From Saussurea involucrata (lineage: Eukaryota; Streptophyta; Magnoliopsida; Asterales; Asteraceae): DNA of 64,000 bases. The DNA lies in contig CM066326.1 of the NCBI GenBank assembly GCA_033807775.1, positions 88,450,873 through 88,514,872 of the forward strand, in the 5' to 3' direction. Below the pieces are notes generated by a model. It ran no database searches. It saw only the letters and a program-made list of their open reading frames with translations, and was not told the DNA's origin. The translations under genes were made by a program, and so were the position numbers. Positions 11,177-22,681 of this stretch are shown here, in pieces (positions within the stretch are counted from its first letter, which is position 1; each line of letters begins with the position of its first letter).

Positions 11177-13944
11177 TTGAGTGAATCAAACGCACCTCGG
11201 TGTGTTTGGTCTCAAGTTGCGGCTGGGAAATTTTCAAATTCTTTATTAAATCTTTTTGGAAACAAAAGAAAAAGTAAAGACCCGTTCGAGGAACGGTGAT
11301 CGGAGGCGCAGTGTGTACAGTCAGCCGGAGCCAATGGGGAAAGGTACAGTACTTAGTGTTTTATTGCTTTCTAGATCATAGAGTATGCATGCTAGATTGC
11401 CTGTTGTGGGCACTATGTTGTATGTTGAACTACTTGCTATTAAGAATTTATGCTAACTATGATAGGTTACTAAGTGGATGCCCTCTAGGTTGTATGCAGT
11501 AAGAGATTTATAGCCTTAGAATATTCGATTTAGTTCTATTGCGCAGCTCTTGTTTGAGTCCAACCGTTCTAGGATAGAGTCTTGTATTCGACTGTCTATT
11601 TATTTCGCACTGCATAAAATCGGGTATTCGCGAGGTCACTCGTCATAATTAGTAGGGATTCGGTAGTAGCAAGGGTAGTGGGATAAGAGGAAATTCCTAG
11701 GGAGCTAGGAAGGGTGGATGTATATATATATGCTGGTGCAGGCATATGGTTAATTATATATTTAATTGTTGTTGTATGATCGGGGTGACCGATGGTTTAT
11801 TAAGTATACATTTGTGGCTGTCTGATCGGGGAGACCGATGGTTTTATATATACAGTAGTTGTATGAGTTGCCTGTTTAGGATATGTTCTTGAACTGGCAT
11901 GTGTGGATTAATTATTTTATGTGTATAGTTTCGGCGAGAAACTACTTGGACCCTCGGGATGGGACTCGGAACGGGCAATGATAGGCGTGGATGGTAGTAG
12001 TAGAGCTCCTACTACCGGAAGCACAGGATCAATGCTCGAGTCGGGGAAGTCACGAGGAATCCAAGGAGTTGGGCGCGAGTGTTGTTAGTGTGCGTTGTTA
12101 TGTGCTAATAACGCGTTGTATTATCTACCCTGAATAGCCGTCACGAGGAGAGACAATATAGTAGATCCACTGGTACATGTGTGTACTTGACTTGCTTTGA
12201 TGGGATGATCGTTGGGGTAGTGTCGAAGGCTCTAAACTGGCAGTCGTTGGAATAGAAAGACGATTATAGTATTAGTCACTTGGAGTGACGATAAGGATGA
12301 TATTTGTTGTAAGCAGATCTTTTCGAACCAAGATGGAAGATTGTGCTAGAGTCATAGGCTTATAGAGCCGACTTTGATTTGAGGAAAAATCGTAGGGATT
12401 ATTTTGACGTAATTTTCCATCTTGCCCCAAGAGGCTTAAATGTCCGGAGGACGATAGTGGATTGGAAAGGTAGAGAGGAGCACGAGTCGAGACGTTGAAT
12501 GTCGACTGAGTCGTGCACAGAGTTTATTTTGAAAATAGGATTGCATTAACTAATCCTTGTGTTTCCAATCCTTATATGGATTGTGTTTTGAAACTTTGGG
12601 AAATGTTTAGCACACACACAAGATTTCGAATTATAGTTTTGAAAATGCTTGAAACCGTTTTATCACGGGAGTTGAAAACTTTGTAAAAGATTGTTTCATT
12701 TGATTATTTTCCAACGGTTCTTTCGGGTACGATAATATCCGTGTTTTGTGGTGGTTAAGATGTTGGGTAAGTGACTATGGCTTGAGACTCTAACATTGGA
12801 ACTCCTCCACATGTGTTAGAGTTGAGACGGAAAGTTACATTCCACGATGTCTGTTTAAAGGCTATTTTAGTGATTTGTCTAAAATGAGTTTGGAATTCTA
12901 GTGTCGCTTAACTTTTCGTTCGAGAGTTTGTGTTACTAAGTGTTTATTTTGCAAATAGTTCAGTGTGTGGATTGTTTCATGCGTGACATAAGTGATGCAT
13001 GGAGGAATTTTGGTAACATTTCATAAGGAGTTGTTTAGCGCGCTTTTTAGTCAGCTAAAGGTTTTATTGACATTTTCATGAAAATGCGATTTATCGACTT
13101 AGGGGTATGCATACTGGGGTAACCTTTGTTCTCGGCATTTTGATGAACGAGTCGTGCAAGAAAATGCTTTAGTTCCTTTTTGTCGAAATGAAAGACCATT
13201 TGATCCAAGGAGTGTTTTAATGTTGTAAACATCATGCATACGATTTTAATGTGTTATATTTTGGAAATATAAATGCGTAGATTTTTGACATTCGGTTAAT
13301 TTAGAATTACCGTTCATTTTTTTTGGGAAATTAAAAACTTTTGCTTTGGAGGAAACGAGTATTTTGAGCATTTTCGATAAATACATTTTTTTAAACTATA
13401 ATGTTTTGACATTATATGTCCCAAGTACGAAACTTGAGGAAGTGTTACAAGCTTGCATGCCTGCCCCCAGTTTGAAATTTTACGAGGTTTTAGTCGATAT
13501 TTCCAATTATTAGAAGCGGACTGGTTTCTGTCTTCAAGTTTGAATCTTACACGAGGCAGTTGTGTTTTAACAAAAATATATTTGTAAATCGTGTCATCGT
13601 TTTGTGTGACTAGCTGACGCGCGAAAAATTTGTGGCGAACCCTGTGCCACGTCATTTTATGATTAAAAAGAAGAATTTTTGAATCAAATGTCGTGAAACT
13701 TATTTTGAATTATGTGCACACCTTTGTCGGACCCTGTTTAAGGTCAAGCGGTTACTTTAAGTGCACGACATGAGTCAATCCATACTGGAATCGAGGCGAT
13801 TCATTTTAAAGAAATTATTTATTACGCTTTGCTTTTGTGTGAGTAAACTGAACTGCAATGGAACGATTTTCAACATGATTTTCCTATGTGGGACGGGCGT
13901 GTCCAGTTTTGCGTAACTATCGATCAGGTAATAGTAGTGTTATT
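11157..13944 (+). other. Element C internal region, left part (non-coding)
   Basis: Short ORFs only (up to 113 aa) with no recognisable domain. It contains two copies of a hairpin motif gatcgggg(t/a)gaccgatggtt near 11780 and 11823, and a near-palindrome centred on the SacI-like gagctc at about 12005. I see no relic of gag or pol. Confidence 0.7.
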
Positions 13945-13949
13945 ATATA

Positions 13950-15111
13950 TGTTAGACAACCTAAGGGGGGGTAAGGTTGTATTTTAAATATTTTACTTTC
14001 AAAAATTCTTTTTAAAAATAAATACAGAGTAAGTACGGAATAATACAGAAGAGTGTAAATACAAACAGATACACAGATATTATATAAATAAATATAAATG
14101 CAAAGCAATTTATATAAACAGATATAATTAAAATGCACAGCGGAATAAATAAAGAGATAAAGGTTAGAGATACTTGACACGGAGATTTACTGATTTACCA
14201 CCAACTGTGATAAACCAGCAGCCGAGACACTTCTCGACACGATCCAATAAATGTATTCTTTACGGTAGAACACAAACCAAATACAAAGGAATTTGTAATA
14301 GTTTCTCAAGCCTCTGCTATGAGATAAACAGGATCACACACCCGTTATTCAAATACTTACAAGAGGAGTATAACTCACAATGGGTAATCACTCTTGTATA
14401 ATAATCACTTGGATATTTTATAAAAAAGGTTTTATAAAATATATATATGTTAAATAAGTGAGAGAGATCAGATGAGTAAGTTGTTGTGTTGGTGTTGGTT
14501 GTTGTTGTTGCTGCACCAGCATGCATGTATATATATCAGCTCTTCCAACGGTAACATGCAATCCGCGGTATACCGCCAAAAGCACGCGGTATACCGTGCA
14601 GTAAAAAGTACACCCGCGGTATACCGGCTATACACCGCGGTATACCGTGCAGACAAAAGTACACTGACACTCCAACGGCTCTCATGCAAAGTTGACTTCT
14701 GGAATACGTACCCGCGGTATACCGGCTAGGACTCGCGGTATACCGGCGTCAGAAAAAGAACTTCCAACCAATCAGAGACAAACACCACGCCTGCCGCGGT
14801 ATACCTGCTGAACCTCGCGGTATACCTGCGTCAGAAAAGGACAGTTTCTCAAAAACCTTATTTAATTAAAATCATTTATGGTTTTTAGAAATATCCAAGT
14901 GGTATATTATTTTAGGGTGTTTATCATTATAAATTATAAACACTAATGACAACGTAAAACTTCCGTCTTGAACTCTTCAGATAAAATCTTCGTGTTCTTC
15001 AAGAACTGTACACTTGGATAGGATTGTTAGATAAACAATAATACGGTGTGTTTGTAATCATCAAAATAAATATATATAAATATATAGAGATGTGGTACAC
15101 TTGCACCAACA
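13950..15111 (-). repeat. Element D 3' LTR
   Basis: 1,162 bp, begins TGTTAGACAACC and ends CACCAACA on the plus strand. Same as 17705-18866 at an offset of 3,755; all ORFs in the two copies translate identically. Confidence 0.93.
14566..14830. repeat. Eight copies of the palindromic decamer CGGTATACC(G/T) in the LTR
   Basis: Six copies are the perfect palindrome cggtataccg; the last two read cggtatacct. They occur as pairs with spacers of about 10-30 bp. The same set is in the other LTR at about 18321-18585. Position within an LTR suggests a protein-binding or hairpin-forming role, which is inference. Confidence 0.9.
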
Positions 15112-15761
15112 ATCTCCCCCTTTTTGATGATGACAAACACAACCGCTAAGCATGAGCATATGCGGTTTCTCTCCCCCGTTTGTCGAAACAAAAAGGGTCA
15201 AGAAAGACGGTATGCTTCCCCTCGAGAGATGCTCCCCCTCAAAATATGCATATATTTGAGAGAGCATAATCTCATGGTTAAAAGATAAAAAGCTCCCCCT
15301 CAAATTAATAACAAATTATAAAATTTGAGGGACAATAAAATATGCATAAAAAAGCATATAATAGACATAAAACAAAATAACCAAAAAGAAACACTTGCAC
15401 CAAAAAAAGGATCTTAAGGCTTCGATTTTTCGGTTAATTTTATGTGAGCAAAAAAATACCACGTATTATGACCTCGTCAGGGAACACGTATTATATCCTC
15501 GTCAGGAACCACGTATTATATCCTCGTCAGGAAACACGTATTGTATCCTCGCCAGGAACCACGTATTATAACCTCGGCAGGTAACCACGTATTATAACCT
15601 CGGCAGGTAACACCTACAAAAGGCAAAGAAAATTTTTCGTGGTACCCTTTTCTTATGGGTCCTTTTAACAGTTAGTATAAAACATAAACTGCAAATAAAA
15701 AAATTAAAATATGTTGTCGACATAAAATAAAACATGACAACATACAATCCACAAAATTTGT
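15112..15761 (-). other. Element D 3' noncoding region with purine tracts
   Basis: No ORF. Several minus-strand purine tracts of the agggggag type lie at about 15114-15120, 15170, 15233 and 15294. A 25-bp tandem array (15460-15612) lies in the middle. Confidence 0.7.
15460..15612. repeat. 25-bp tandem repeat, 6 copies
   Basis: The unit is approximately cacgtattatatcctcgtca followed by ggaac, with variants acctcg and gtaac. It is present only once in the window, in the non-coding part of element D. Confidence 0.9.
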
Positions 15762-17654
15762 TTAAAACCACAAACGCATCCCACCGGGATTATCAACATT
15801 AAACATTCCTTTCGGAATCCATTTTCTAACCATTTTAATTTTACGATTGTATTTATCATACACATAAAATGAAGCATTTATATTCACATTATTGTTAGGT
15901 CTAGAAAAATTACCATTATACATACGAGCATGCGGTTTCCTCCCATAATTCACATTTTTTATTTTTGACATATATGGAGGTTTTCTCGTATCAACTTTAG
16001 GAGATGCAAAAAATCTTTTAATGGGTTTACACGAACATTTATCAACACATGTATCGGAACCAATGCCTTTACGACAATTTATACGATTAGGCATATTTAG
16101 CATTTTAAGCACTTTATCATTGCTACTATTAAAAGCATTTGCTAATAAGTCATTTTTCTCATGCGATTTACATTTAGCATTTAAACATGCAATTTCATTT
16201 TCAAGAATCTCGCATTTTGCACATATAATATCTTCATGTGTCTTTTTATTTAAGCATGCAATTTTATCATTTAAAATAACACAAGATTTACAAATATCTT
16301 TTTCACTTAATTTATTTTCTAATTTAGTGATAACATCTAAATCATGAGCAGATTTTTGTTTACCGTCATCTATTTCCTTTTTATATACAGATACGGTTTC
16401 TTTTAAATTAGAAATTTCATCTTTATATTTATTTGCGAGAGCAGCCATATCATGAAATGATTTATATAATTCGTCAAGATTATTTTCATCGTCACTATAA
16501 TAATTATCACTATAATTACTATCACAATTATTTTTAGAAGAATATGATGAAGATACCTCATTATCATGGTCGGCCATGAAACAAAAATTTTTGGCCTCAT
16601 TTATGCTTGCGCTCAACGCGCCTCCAACTAAAGCTTTTGGTGTGTTGATTTGTTTTGCTCGTTTCGGACACACACTCGCATAGTGATCCTTGTCGCCACA
16701 CACATAGCAAAAGCCTTTCTTTTTATTGGCTTTTTCATCGTCGCTAGATTCGTCATTTTTGTCTTCACTTTTGTGGACGTTGCGACTTTGGTTTTTACCA
16801 CCACGACGGTAGTCTCCATTTTCTTGAAACCTATCATTATTAGCAAACTTTTTGTTAGATAAAAGTTTAGAAAGTTTTCTTACCAACTTGACTAAATCGT
16901 CAAGATTTTCGGGTTCGTCATCCGAGGAACTTGCATCTTCCTCCTCTTCCTTTTCTTTTGAGGCAACGACTTTGAGAGCGATGGATTTCTTTTTGACTTG
17001 CTCCCGGACTTGATTTCTTTTTAGTGCGATTTCGTGCACTTTAAGATTGCCGATGAGATCATCGAGCTTCATCGTTGCGAGATCTCGGGAGTCTTCTAAA
17101 GATGTAATTTTTGCCATCCACTCCGAAGGAAGTGCTCGAAGAATTTTCCTTACATAGTCTTCGTTAGGATAAGTGCGACCTAATCCCTTCAAAGTAGTCA
17201 TAATGAGGTTAAAACGTTTAAACATTGAGTCGATTGACTCATCTTTTGACATTTCGAACTGTTCATAATCATGTACTAAAATATTTATTTTAGAGCTTTT
17301 AACTTGAGTATTTCCACGATGAGTGTCACTCAAGCTTTGCCAGATTTGATTAGCAGTTTTACAGGTATATACTCTTTCTATTTCATCGGAAGTTAAAGCA
17401 GCATATAATATATTTTTAGCCTCAAAATTTAAACAAAAATGAGATTCTTCAGCGGGAGTCCAGTCTTTAACAGGTTTATCAACAATAACATTATTTTTTA
17501 TAATAGTAGGATTAAAATTCCCATTTTCTATAATATCCCAAATTTTTTGACTTTTGCCACGAACGTGACATTCAAATAGCTCGGCCCAAATGCCAAACTT
17601 TTCAGTATCTATCAAAGGAGGTTTAGAGAACACAAAATTAGTTTGTTGAGCCAT
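15762..17654 (-). CDS. gag: Copia gag polyprotein, UBN2 type (630 aa), element D
   Basis: Intact ORF starting at the ATG 17652-17654, 28 bases inside the primer site. The N-terminus (FSKPPLIDTEKFGIWAELF) and the UBN2-like domain to about residue 210 (MFKRFNLIMTTLKGLG, ILRALPSEW, DLATMKLDDLIGNL) are those of plant Copia gag. An acidic segment (about 225-250) follows. A canonical CX2CX4HX4C zinc knuckle (CYVCGDKDHYASVC, about residues 316-329) would bind RNA. The rest is a Lys/Glu-rich coiled-coil-like region and a C-terminus with RKWIPKG, where protease would begin in autonomous relatives. Here the ORF simply stops. Role: capsid and RNA packaging. The intact frame and identical LTRs suggest recent activity with pol in trans. 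Confidence 0.92.
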   Translation of the reverse strand: MAQQTNFVFSKPPLIDTEKFGIWAELFECHVRGKSQKIWDIIENGNFNPTIIKNNVIVDKPVKDWTPAEESHFCLNFEAKNILYAALTSDEIERVYTCKTANQIWQSLSDTHRGNTQVKSSKINILVHDYEQFEMSKDESIDSMFKRFNLIMTTLKGLGRTYPNEDYVRKILRALPSEWMAKITSLEDSRDLATMKLDDLIGNLKVHEIALKRNQVREQVKKKSIALKVVASKEKEEEEDASSSDDEPENLDDLVKLVRKLSKLLSNKKFANNDRFQENGDYRRGGKNQSRNVHKSEDKNDESSDDEKANKKKGFCYVCGDKDHYASVCPKRAKQINTPKALVGGALSASINEAKNFCFMADHDNEVSSSYSSKNNCDSNYSDNYYSDDENNLDELYKSFHDMAALANKYKDEISNLKETVSVYKKEIDDGKQKSAHDLDVITKLENKLSEKDICKSCVILNDKIACLNKKTHEDIICAKCEILENEIACLNAKCKSHEKNDLLANAFNSSNDKVLKMLNMPNRINCRKGIGSDTCVDKCSCKPIKRFFASPKVDTRKPPYMSKIKNVNYGRKPHARMYNGNFSRPNNNVNINASFYVYDKYNRKIKMVRKWIPKGMFNVDNPGGMRLWF

Positions 17655-17685
17655 TTAAAAAAAATTAAGACAGAAATTTTTGAAA

Positions 17686-17703
17686 GACCCGCTCTGATAC
17701 CAA
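17686..17703 (-). promoter_or_regulatory. Primer-binding site of element D
   Basis: Minus-strand TTTGGTATCAGAGCGGG adjoins the 5' LTR end at 17705; it matches the initiator methionine tRNA 3' end. Confidence 0.85.
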
Positions 17704-17704
17704 A

Positions 17705-18866
17705 TGTTAGACAACCTAAGGGGGGGTAAGGTTGTATTTTAAATATTTTACTTTCAAAAATTCTTTTTAAAAATAAATACAGAGTAAGTACGGAATAATA
17801 CAGAAGAGTGTAAATACAAACAGATACACAGATATTATATAAATAAATATAAATGCAAAGCAATTTATATAAACAGATATAATTAAAATGCACAGCGGAA
17901 TAAATAAAGAGATAAAGGTTAGAGATACTTGACACGGAGATTTACTGATTTACCACCAACTGTGATAAACCAGCAGCCGAGACACTTCTCGACACGATCC
18001 AATAAATGTATTCTTTACGGTAGAACACAAACCAAATACAAAGGAATTTGTAATAGTTTCTCAAGCCTCTGCTATGAGATAAACAGGATCACACACCCGT
18101 TATTCAAATACTTACAAGAGGAGTATAACTCACAATGGGTAATCACTCTTGTATAATAATCACTTGGATATTTTATAAAAAAGGTTTTATAAAATATATA
18201 TATGTTAAATAAGTGAGAGAGATCAGATGAGTAAGTTGTTGTGTTGGTGTTGGTTGTTGTTGTTGCTGCACCAGCATGCATGTATATATATCAGCTCTTC
18301 CAACGGTAACATGCAATCCGCGGTATACCGCCAAAAGCACGCGGTATACCGTGCAGTAAAAAGTACACCCGCGGTATACCGGCTATACACCGCGGTATAC
18401 CGTGCAGACAAAAGTACACTGACACTCCAACGGCTCTCATGCAAAGTTGACTTCTGGAATACGTACCCGCGGTATACCGGCTAGGACTCGCGGTATACCG
18501 GCGTCAGAAAAAGAACTTCCAACCAATCAGAGACAAACACCACGCCTGCCGCGGTATACCTGCTGAACCTCGCGGTATACCTGCGTCAGAAAAGGACAGT
18601 TTCTCAAAAACCTTATTTAATTAAAATCATTTATGGTTTTTAGAAATATCCAAGTGGTATATTATTTTAGGGTGTTTATCATTATAAATTATAAACACTA
18701 ATGACAACGTAAAACTTCCGTCTTGAACTCTTCAGATAAAATCTTCGTGTTCTTCAAGAACTGTACACTTGGATAGGATTGTTAGATAAACAATAATACG
18801 GTGTGTTTGTAATCATCAAAATAAATATATATAAATATATAGAGATGTGGTACACTTGCACCAACA
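17705..18866 (-). repeat. Element D 5' LTR
   Basis: Identical in all compared positions to 13950-15111. Carries the same eight CGGTATACC copies and would hold the promoter. Confidence 0.93.
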
Positions 18867-18871
18867 ATATA

Positions 18872-20218
18872 CGATCTTTTTGAGAGGAAAATCCTGATGT
18901 TGAAAATATTTGGTAAATGATTTTGTGAACCATTTGGGGGAAATGTGCTTGTAAGTGTCATTTCGAGAATTTTAAGGGTGTGAGTCCTTTTGGAAAACTC
19001 TTTTGTTTAATCCGTGTTGAGTCTGGGACTAAGGTTGATTTCAGAGTATTGCTTGCTTAAACTTTGTTTAAACGCATTTTCCGACCTATGGGTCTAGCAA
19101 GCGTGGAGCATTTTGCTCGGTTTTGACTTGGAGTTAGTCATGGGCCAATTGCCCGGTTTTAATGGCTCGATGTGGAGTCTAGTTGATGAGTTGTTTTTGT
19201 CGCACCGTTTGGCATTCTTTGCACATTGAGTGTTTACATGTTTGGGTGAGTGAGTCAATCCGGAATAGGCATGTTGTTGGTAGGCTGTTTGCTTTGGATC
19301 CTTAGACACGTTAGTCAGTCGTTGGTAATGGTCGGTTGGGTATCTCGGGGTGGGACCCCGGTATTCATGTGTTTTAACCTAGACTTTCCAGTAGGTACTA
19401 GGAGGATATAGTTGTGGGCACTTACCTGGGAGGTAGACGTCAAGGTGTATCCTCGATACGGTGTGACTTGGCTTCGTAGAGCAAGTGTGGATGGTGCGTC
19501 GACGGTGGAAGGTAGGTATTCCACGCGCGTTAGTACTGTAGGCCGAATAGTATCGGTTAAGGGATTGATGCCCTTTGTTATTAAGAGAATAAATGCGCAT
19601 CAACCATTTTGAGGTAGGTGGTATATTTAGGTGTCGACTTTTGGGCTTGAGGCCAAACACCTTTAGTATAATCGGAGAATTGTAGTTGATGTTAAGATAA
19701 ACATGGTGAAGGTAGTAGTAACCCTGAAATGATCACTTGTGATGAATGGTTGTGGTGGAATGATCTACGTGTGTGTTAGTGATTTGGTAGTGGGGGATAT
19801 CAATTTGTGTTAGTGTCTAGGATAATACCACGCTTATTTGAGTTATTGTGATCGGTTGGACCGATGTTCGGCGGGTGGCCGATGTTCGTTATTGTGATCG
19901 GTTGGACCGATGTTCGGCGGGTGGCCGATGTTTGTTATTGCAATCGGTTGGACCGATGTTCGGCAGGGGTCGATGTTTTGTTGATATAATTTATTGAAAA
20001 TCTTTGGAGTCCATTAGCATTTGTGGTAGTTAATCGACAGTTAAGGGTAGGAATGATCGTAGTCGGGCATCCTGTAGGGTATATTGGTGAGCACCATTAG
20101 AAGAGTTAGAGCTTGAAAGTGGTTTGAGTTTGGGATATCATCAAATGCGAGAGAATTATTAGAAGCTGTTTGCGGACGTAGACTTCGGGGGCGAAGTCTA
20201 ATCCAAGTGGGGGAGAGT
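18872..20218 (+). other. Element C internal region, right part (non-coding) ending in purine tract
   Basis: No credible ORF. Three copies of a ~46-bp repeat containing the hairpin gatcggttggaccgatgttc lie at about 19848-19975, related to the two copies in the left part. The purine tract agtgggggagagt (about 20206-20218) immediately precedes the right LTR. Confidence 0.75.
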
Positions 20219-22676
20219 TGTAAAGCCCGTGTCCCGGTGCGTTTATTATTAATTTTTTTTTAATTATTTAAAATGTCCACCTTTTAATAGTTTTGGTTAT
20301 CGGTTGATGTCGAAATGGACTTATTGCGAATTTTGGTTGCACTTTTGGGTAGTTTGAGATGTTCTTAGAAGTCTAGGGGCCTTTCCGTCTTTTTGGTGAA
20401 CCTTAAGCATGGACTCGGCCCATACAGCCGAGCCCCTTCTTCTTCTCGTTATTTTTTATACGGCCTCAACACCCTTTGTTTTCTTATTTTCCTTGTTAGC
20501 CAAGCAATCCCAAACGAATTCCACAAAACCCTACGGCCATTCTTATTTCCTTGTGAGGCCGTGAGTTTTATCGAGAAAGCGAGAAAGAGTGAGATCTGCA
20601 GTCGCCGGAAAAAGAGAGAGAGAGACCGCCGGAAGTCGCCGTCATCACCTCCTGTTCGCCGGAGTTTCGAGGGAGGGAGGATCGAGTGCGGTTACGTGGC
20701 GTCGTCGTAAGGTAATCACCTCATCTGTTTTGTTTTCTTTCCTTCTTGTTCCCGTCGCCGCCGCCGTTCGCCGCCGCTGTGGCGGTGGTGGATGGACGGC
20801 CGTGGCTGCCGTTGTGGATGCGTGTGCGTGAGGCTGGTCGAGAGAGAGAGGGAGAATGGTCGGGTTGTTGTCTCGTGCGATCGTAATCGAAAAACCACCT
20901 CCGGCCGCCGCCGGCCGCCGCCGGCCGCCGCCGGTCGCCACCGGCGACCACCACTGCCGGAGATGGCAGTGGGTGGCGCGTGGTCGTGACCTGACCTTTG
21001 TCACTATAGAGCCCTTAACCCGTGACTTAATCGTTAAAGCCGAATAGTTTAAACCGTCGGTTCTAAAATCACTTTTTATGCGAAAATATGGTTCAGCCCC
21101 TGTTTTGTGTCGGTAATAACTTTTCCGTCGTAACTCCGTTTGAGCCGAAACTGGCGCCCACGGTTCAAGTTCAGGGTCGAGCACGTTTTCTGTGTTTTAG
21201 CGGAAAACTGGTTCGGTCTCTAGCTGGGCGAAAAAGTGGTCGCAAGTTCGGTGTTTCGTCATTTTATGTGAAAATTAGTTTTCTGTCCAGTTCGTATTTC
21301 GGCCATAACTTTCTCGTCGTAACTCGGTTTGAGGCGATTCTGGAGTCCACGGTTCACATTCTGTGTCGGGCACGTTTTTCGTGTTTTAGCGAAAGGCTGG
21401 TTCGGCCCCTAGCTAGGCGGAAAACTTCTGTTTTTACAGCAGGTCGGTAAACCGACAGTGTTGTAATCTGCCACTGTTTTGTCATGGTCATAACTTTCTG
21501 CTCGTAACTCGGTTTGGGGTGAAATCGGTGTCAAAAGTTCCCTTTTTGAGTCTAGAAACTTTTCTGTGTTTCGTGCAAAACCCAGTTCGTGACGTAGCAT
21601 GGGTCGATTTGTCGTTTTATACTGAAGGGTGCTGAATTTTCGCTGTTCCGGAATCTGTTTTTGTAAAATCCGTAGTAAATTGTAGAAAAATCGTTAGGAG
21701 GCGTATAATATGTCCTTGGAACACTAACTCAGAGGACTTTCTGGTCATGAAATAATATTGGGTTTTTTCTGGGTTTAAAGGGGTCGAAACAGGTCCCGAA
21801 CAGACCTGTTTTGGGTGAACGGAAGATAGTTTTAGTGACGGTTTAAGCGTGTGTCGTGCCATAGGGTCCGGGTCTCGTATTGACACGTTTTAACATGCGT
21901 TTAGGTGCTGGGAAGTGACCGTAATTGTGGAGCTTGAATTGTGTTGTTAAGCTGGGCGCGCATTCGAGGTGAGTTCTCTCACTGTGTAGTTAGGGGTTGT
22001 ATGCATGTCATAATAGTTTGTATGTACTATTGTCTTTGTGGTGTGAACTAGTTGTTTGTGGTGTGTAATATTTGATTGGTTTGAATGCTTGGTATAAATG
22101 TGTTACATTACAATTCGGTGGGACCGAGGCCTCGATGGTACTGAGGTGTTGGTTACATTACAATTCGGTGGGACCGAGGCCTCGATGGTACTGAGGTGTT
22201 GGATACATTACAATTCGGTGGGACCGAGGCCTCGATGGTACTGAGGTGTTGGATACATTACAATTCGGTGGGACCGAGGCCTCGATGGTACTGAGGTGTT
22301 GGATACATAATTACTTGTAGATGTTTACTCGTTTTATGTAACTGTGATGTTGTTGCTTATGTGCGGATAGGAGTGATGTGTATATAATTCCTATCTGCGC
22401 ATGTGTTGGAATTCACTAAGCTTCGTGCTTACCCTTTCCCAATAAACTATGGTTTCAGGTACGGGCGGCTCCAAGGCGTGACGAGTACACACTGGCGCGC
22501 GAGAAGAGCTGGTTGCTTTATGATTTTAATAATTAAACGTTTATTCCGCTGGTTTTATTTTATAAAGATATTAATTATGTGTTTGCAAACGAAACGTTGG
22601 GATCATTTATTGAGTTGTTATCAATGAATTGTTTATTTAAAAATTTAAATTTGCTTGTAATTTTTGGGACGTTACA
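20219..22676 (+). repeat. Element C right LTR
   Basis: 2,458 bp, begins TGTAAAGCCCG and ends GACGTTACA, followed by the TSD acaac. It has no Cassandra insertion, so the Cassandra in the left LTR came after, or at, the formation of this copy. Confidence 0.92.
22103..22302 (+). repeat. 50-bp tandem repeat, 4 copies, in element C right LTR
   Basis: Same unit as 10533-10782 with one copy fewer. Confidence 0.95.
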
Positions 22677-22681
22677 ACAAC

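Larger units (their letters stand above)
13950..18866 (-). mobile_element. Element D: gag-only Copia LTR element, TSD atata
   Basis: TSD atata at 13945-13949 and 18867-18871. LTRs of 1,162 bp (13950-15111 and 17705-18866) look identical. On the minus strand the 5' LTR is on the right, followed by a primer site TTTGGTATCAGAGCGGG (about 17686-17703), one gag ORF, a noncoding stretch, a purine tract aaaaagggggagat next to 15111, and the 3' LTR. There is no protease, integrase or RT, so it must use proteins from another element. Identical LTRs make it the youngest datable insertion in its nest. Confidence 0.92.
7960..22676 (+). mobile_element. Element C: large coding-free LTR retrotransposon (LARD type), TSD acaac
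   Basis: TSD acaac at 7955-7959 and 22677-22681. The left LTR (8680-11156, with a Cassandra element at its tip) is followed by a primer-binding site, and the right LTR (20219-22676) is preceded by a purine tract agtgggggagagt. The internal region (11157-13944 plus 18872-20218, about 4.1 kb without D) has no gag, protease, RT or integrase motif in any frame. LTRs of about 2.46 kb, a non-coding interior and intact primer and purine sites fit a LARD that depends on another element's proteins. Both LTRs carry GC-rich, leader-like segments with CCG repeats (about 9060-9420 and 20590-20990). Confidence 0.85.

Noticed and set aside
14174..14729. ORFs of 69-85 codons duplicated at 17929-18484
   Set aside because: They lie in D's LTRs on both strands and overlap the palindromic array; no domain.
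15460..15612. CRISPR-like array
   Set aside because: Units are contiguous tandem repeats without distinct spacers, in a plant retroelement.
20589..21184. Arg/Pro-rich ORFs of 80-179 codons in C's LTRs
   Set aside because: They come from CCG-rich leader sequence, overlap in several frames on both strands and change length between the two LTRs.
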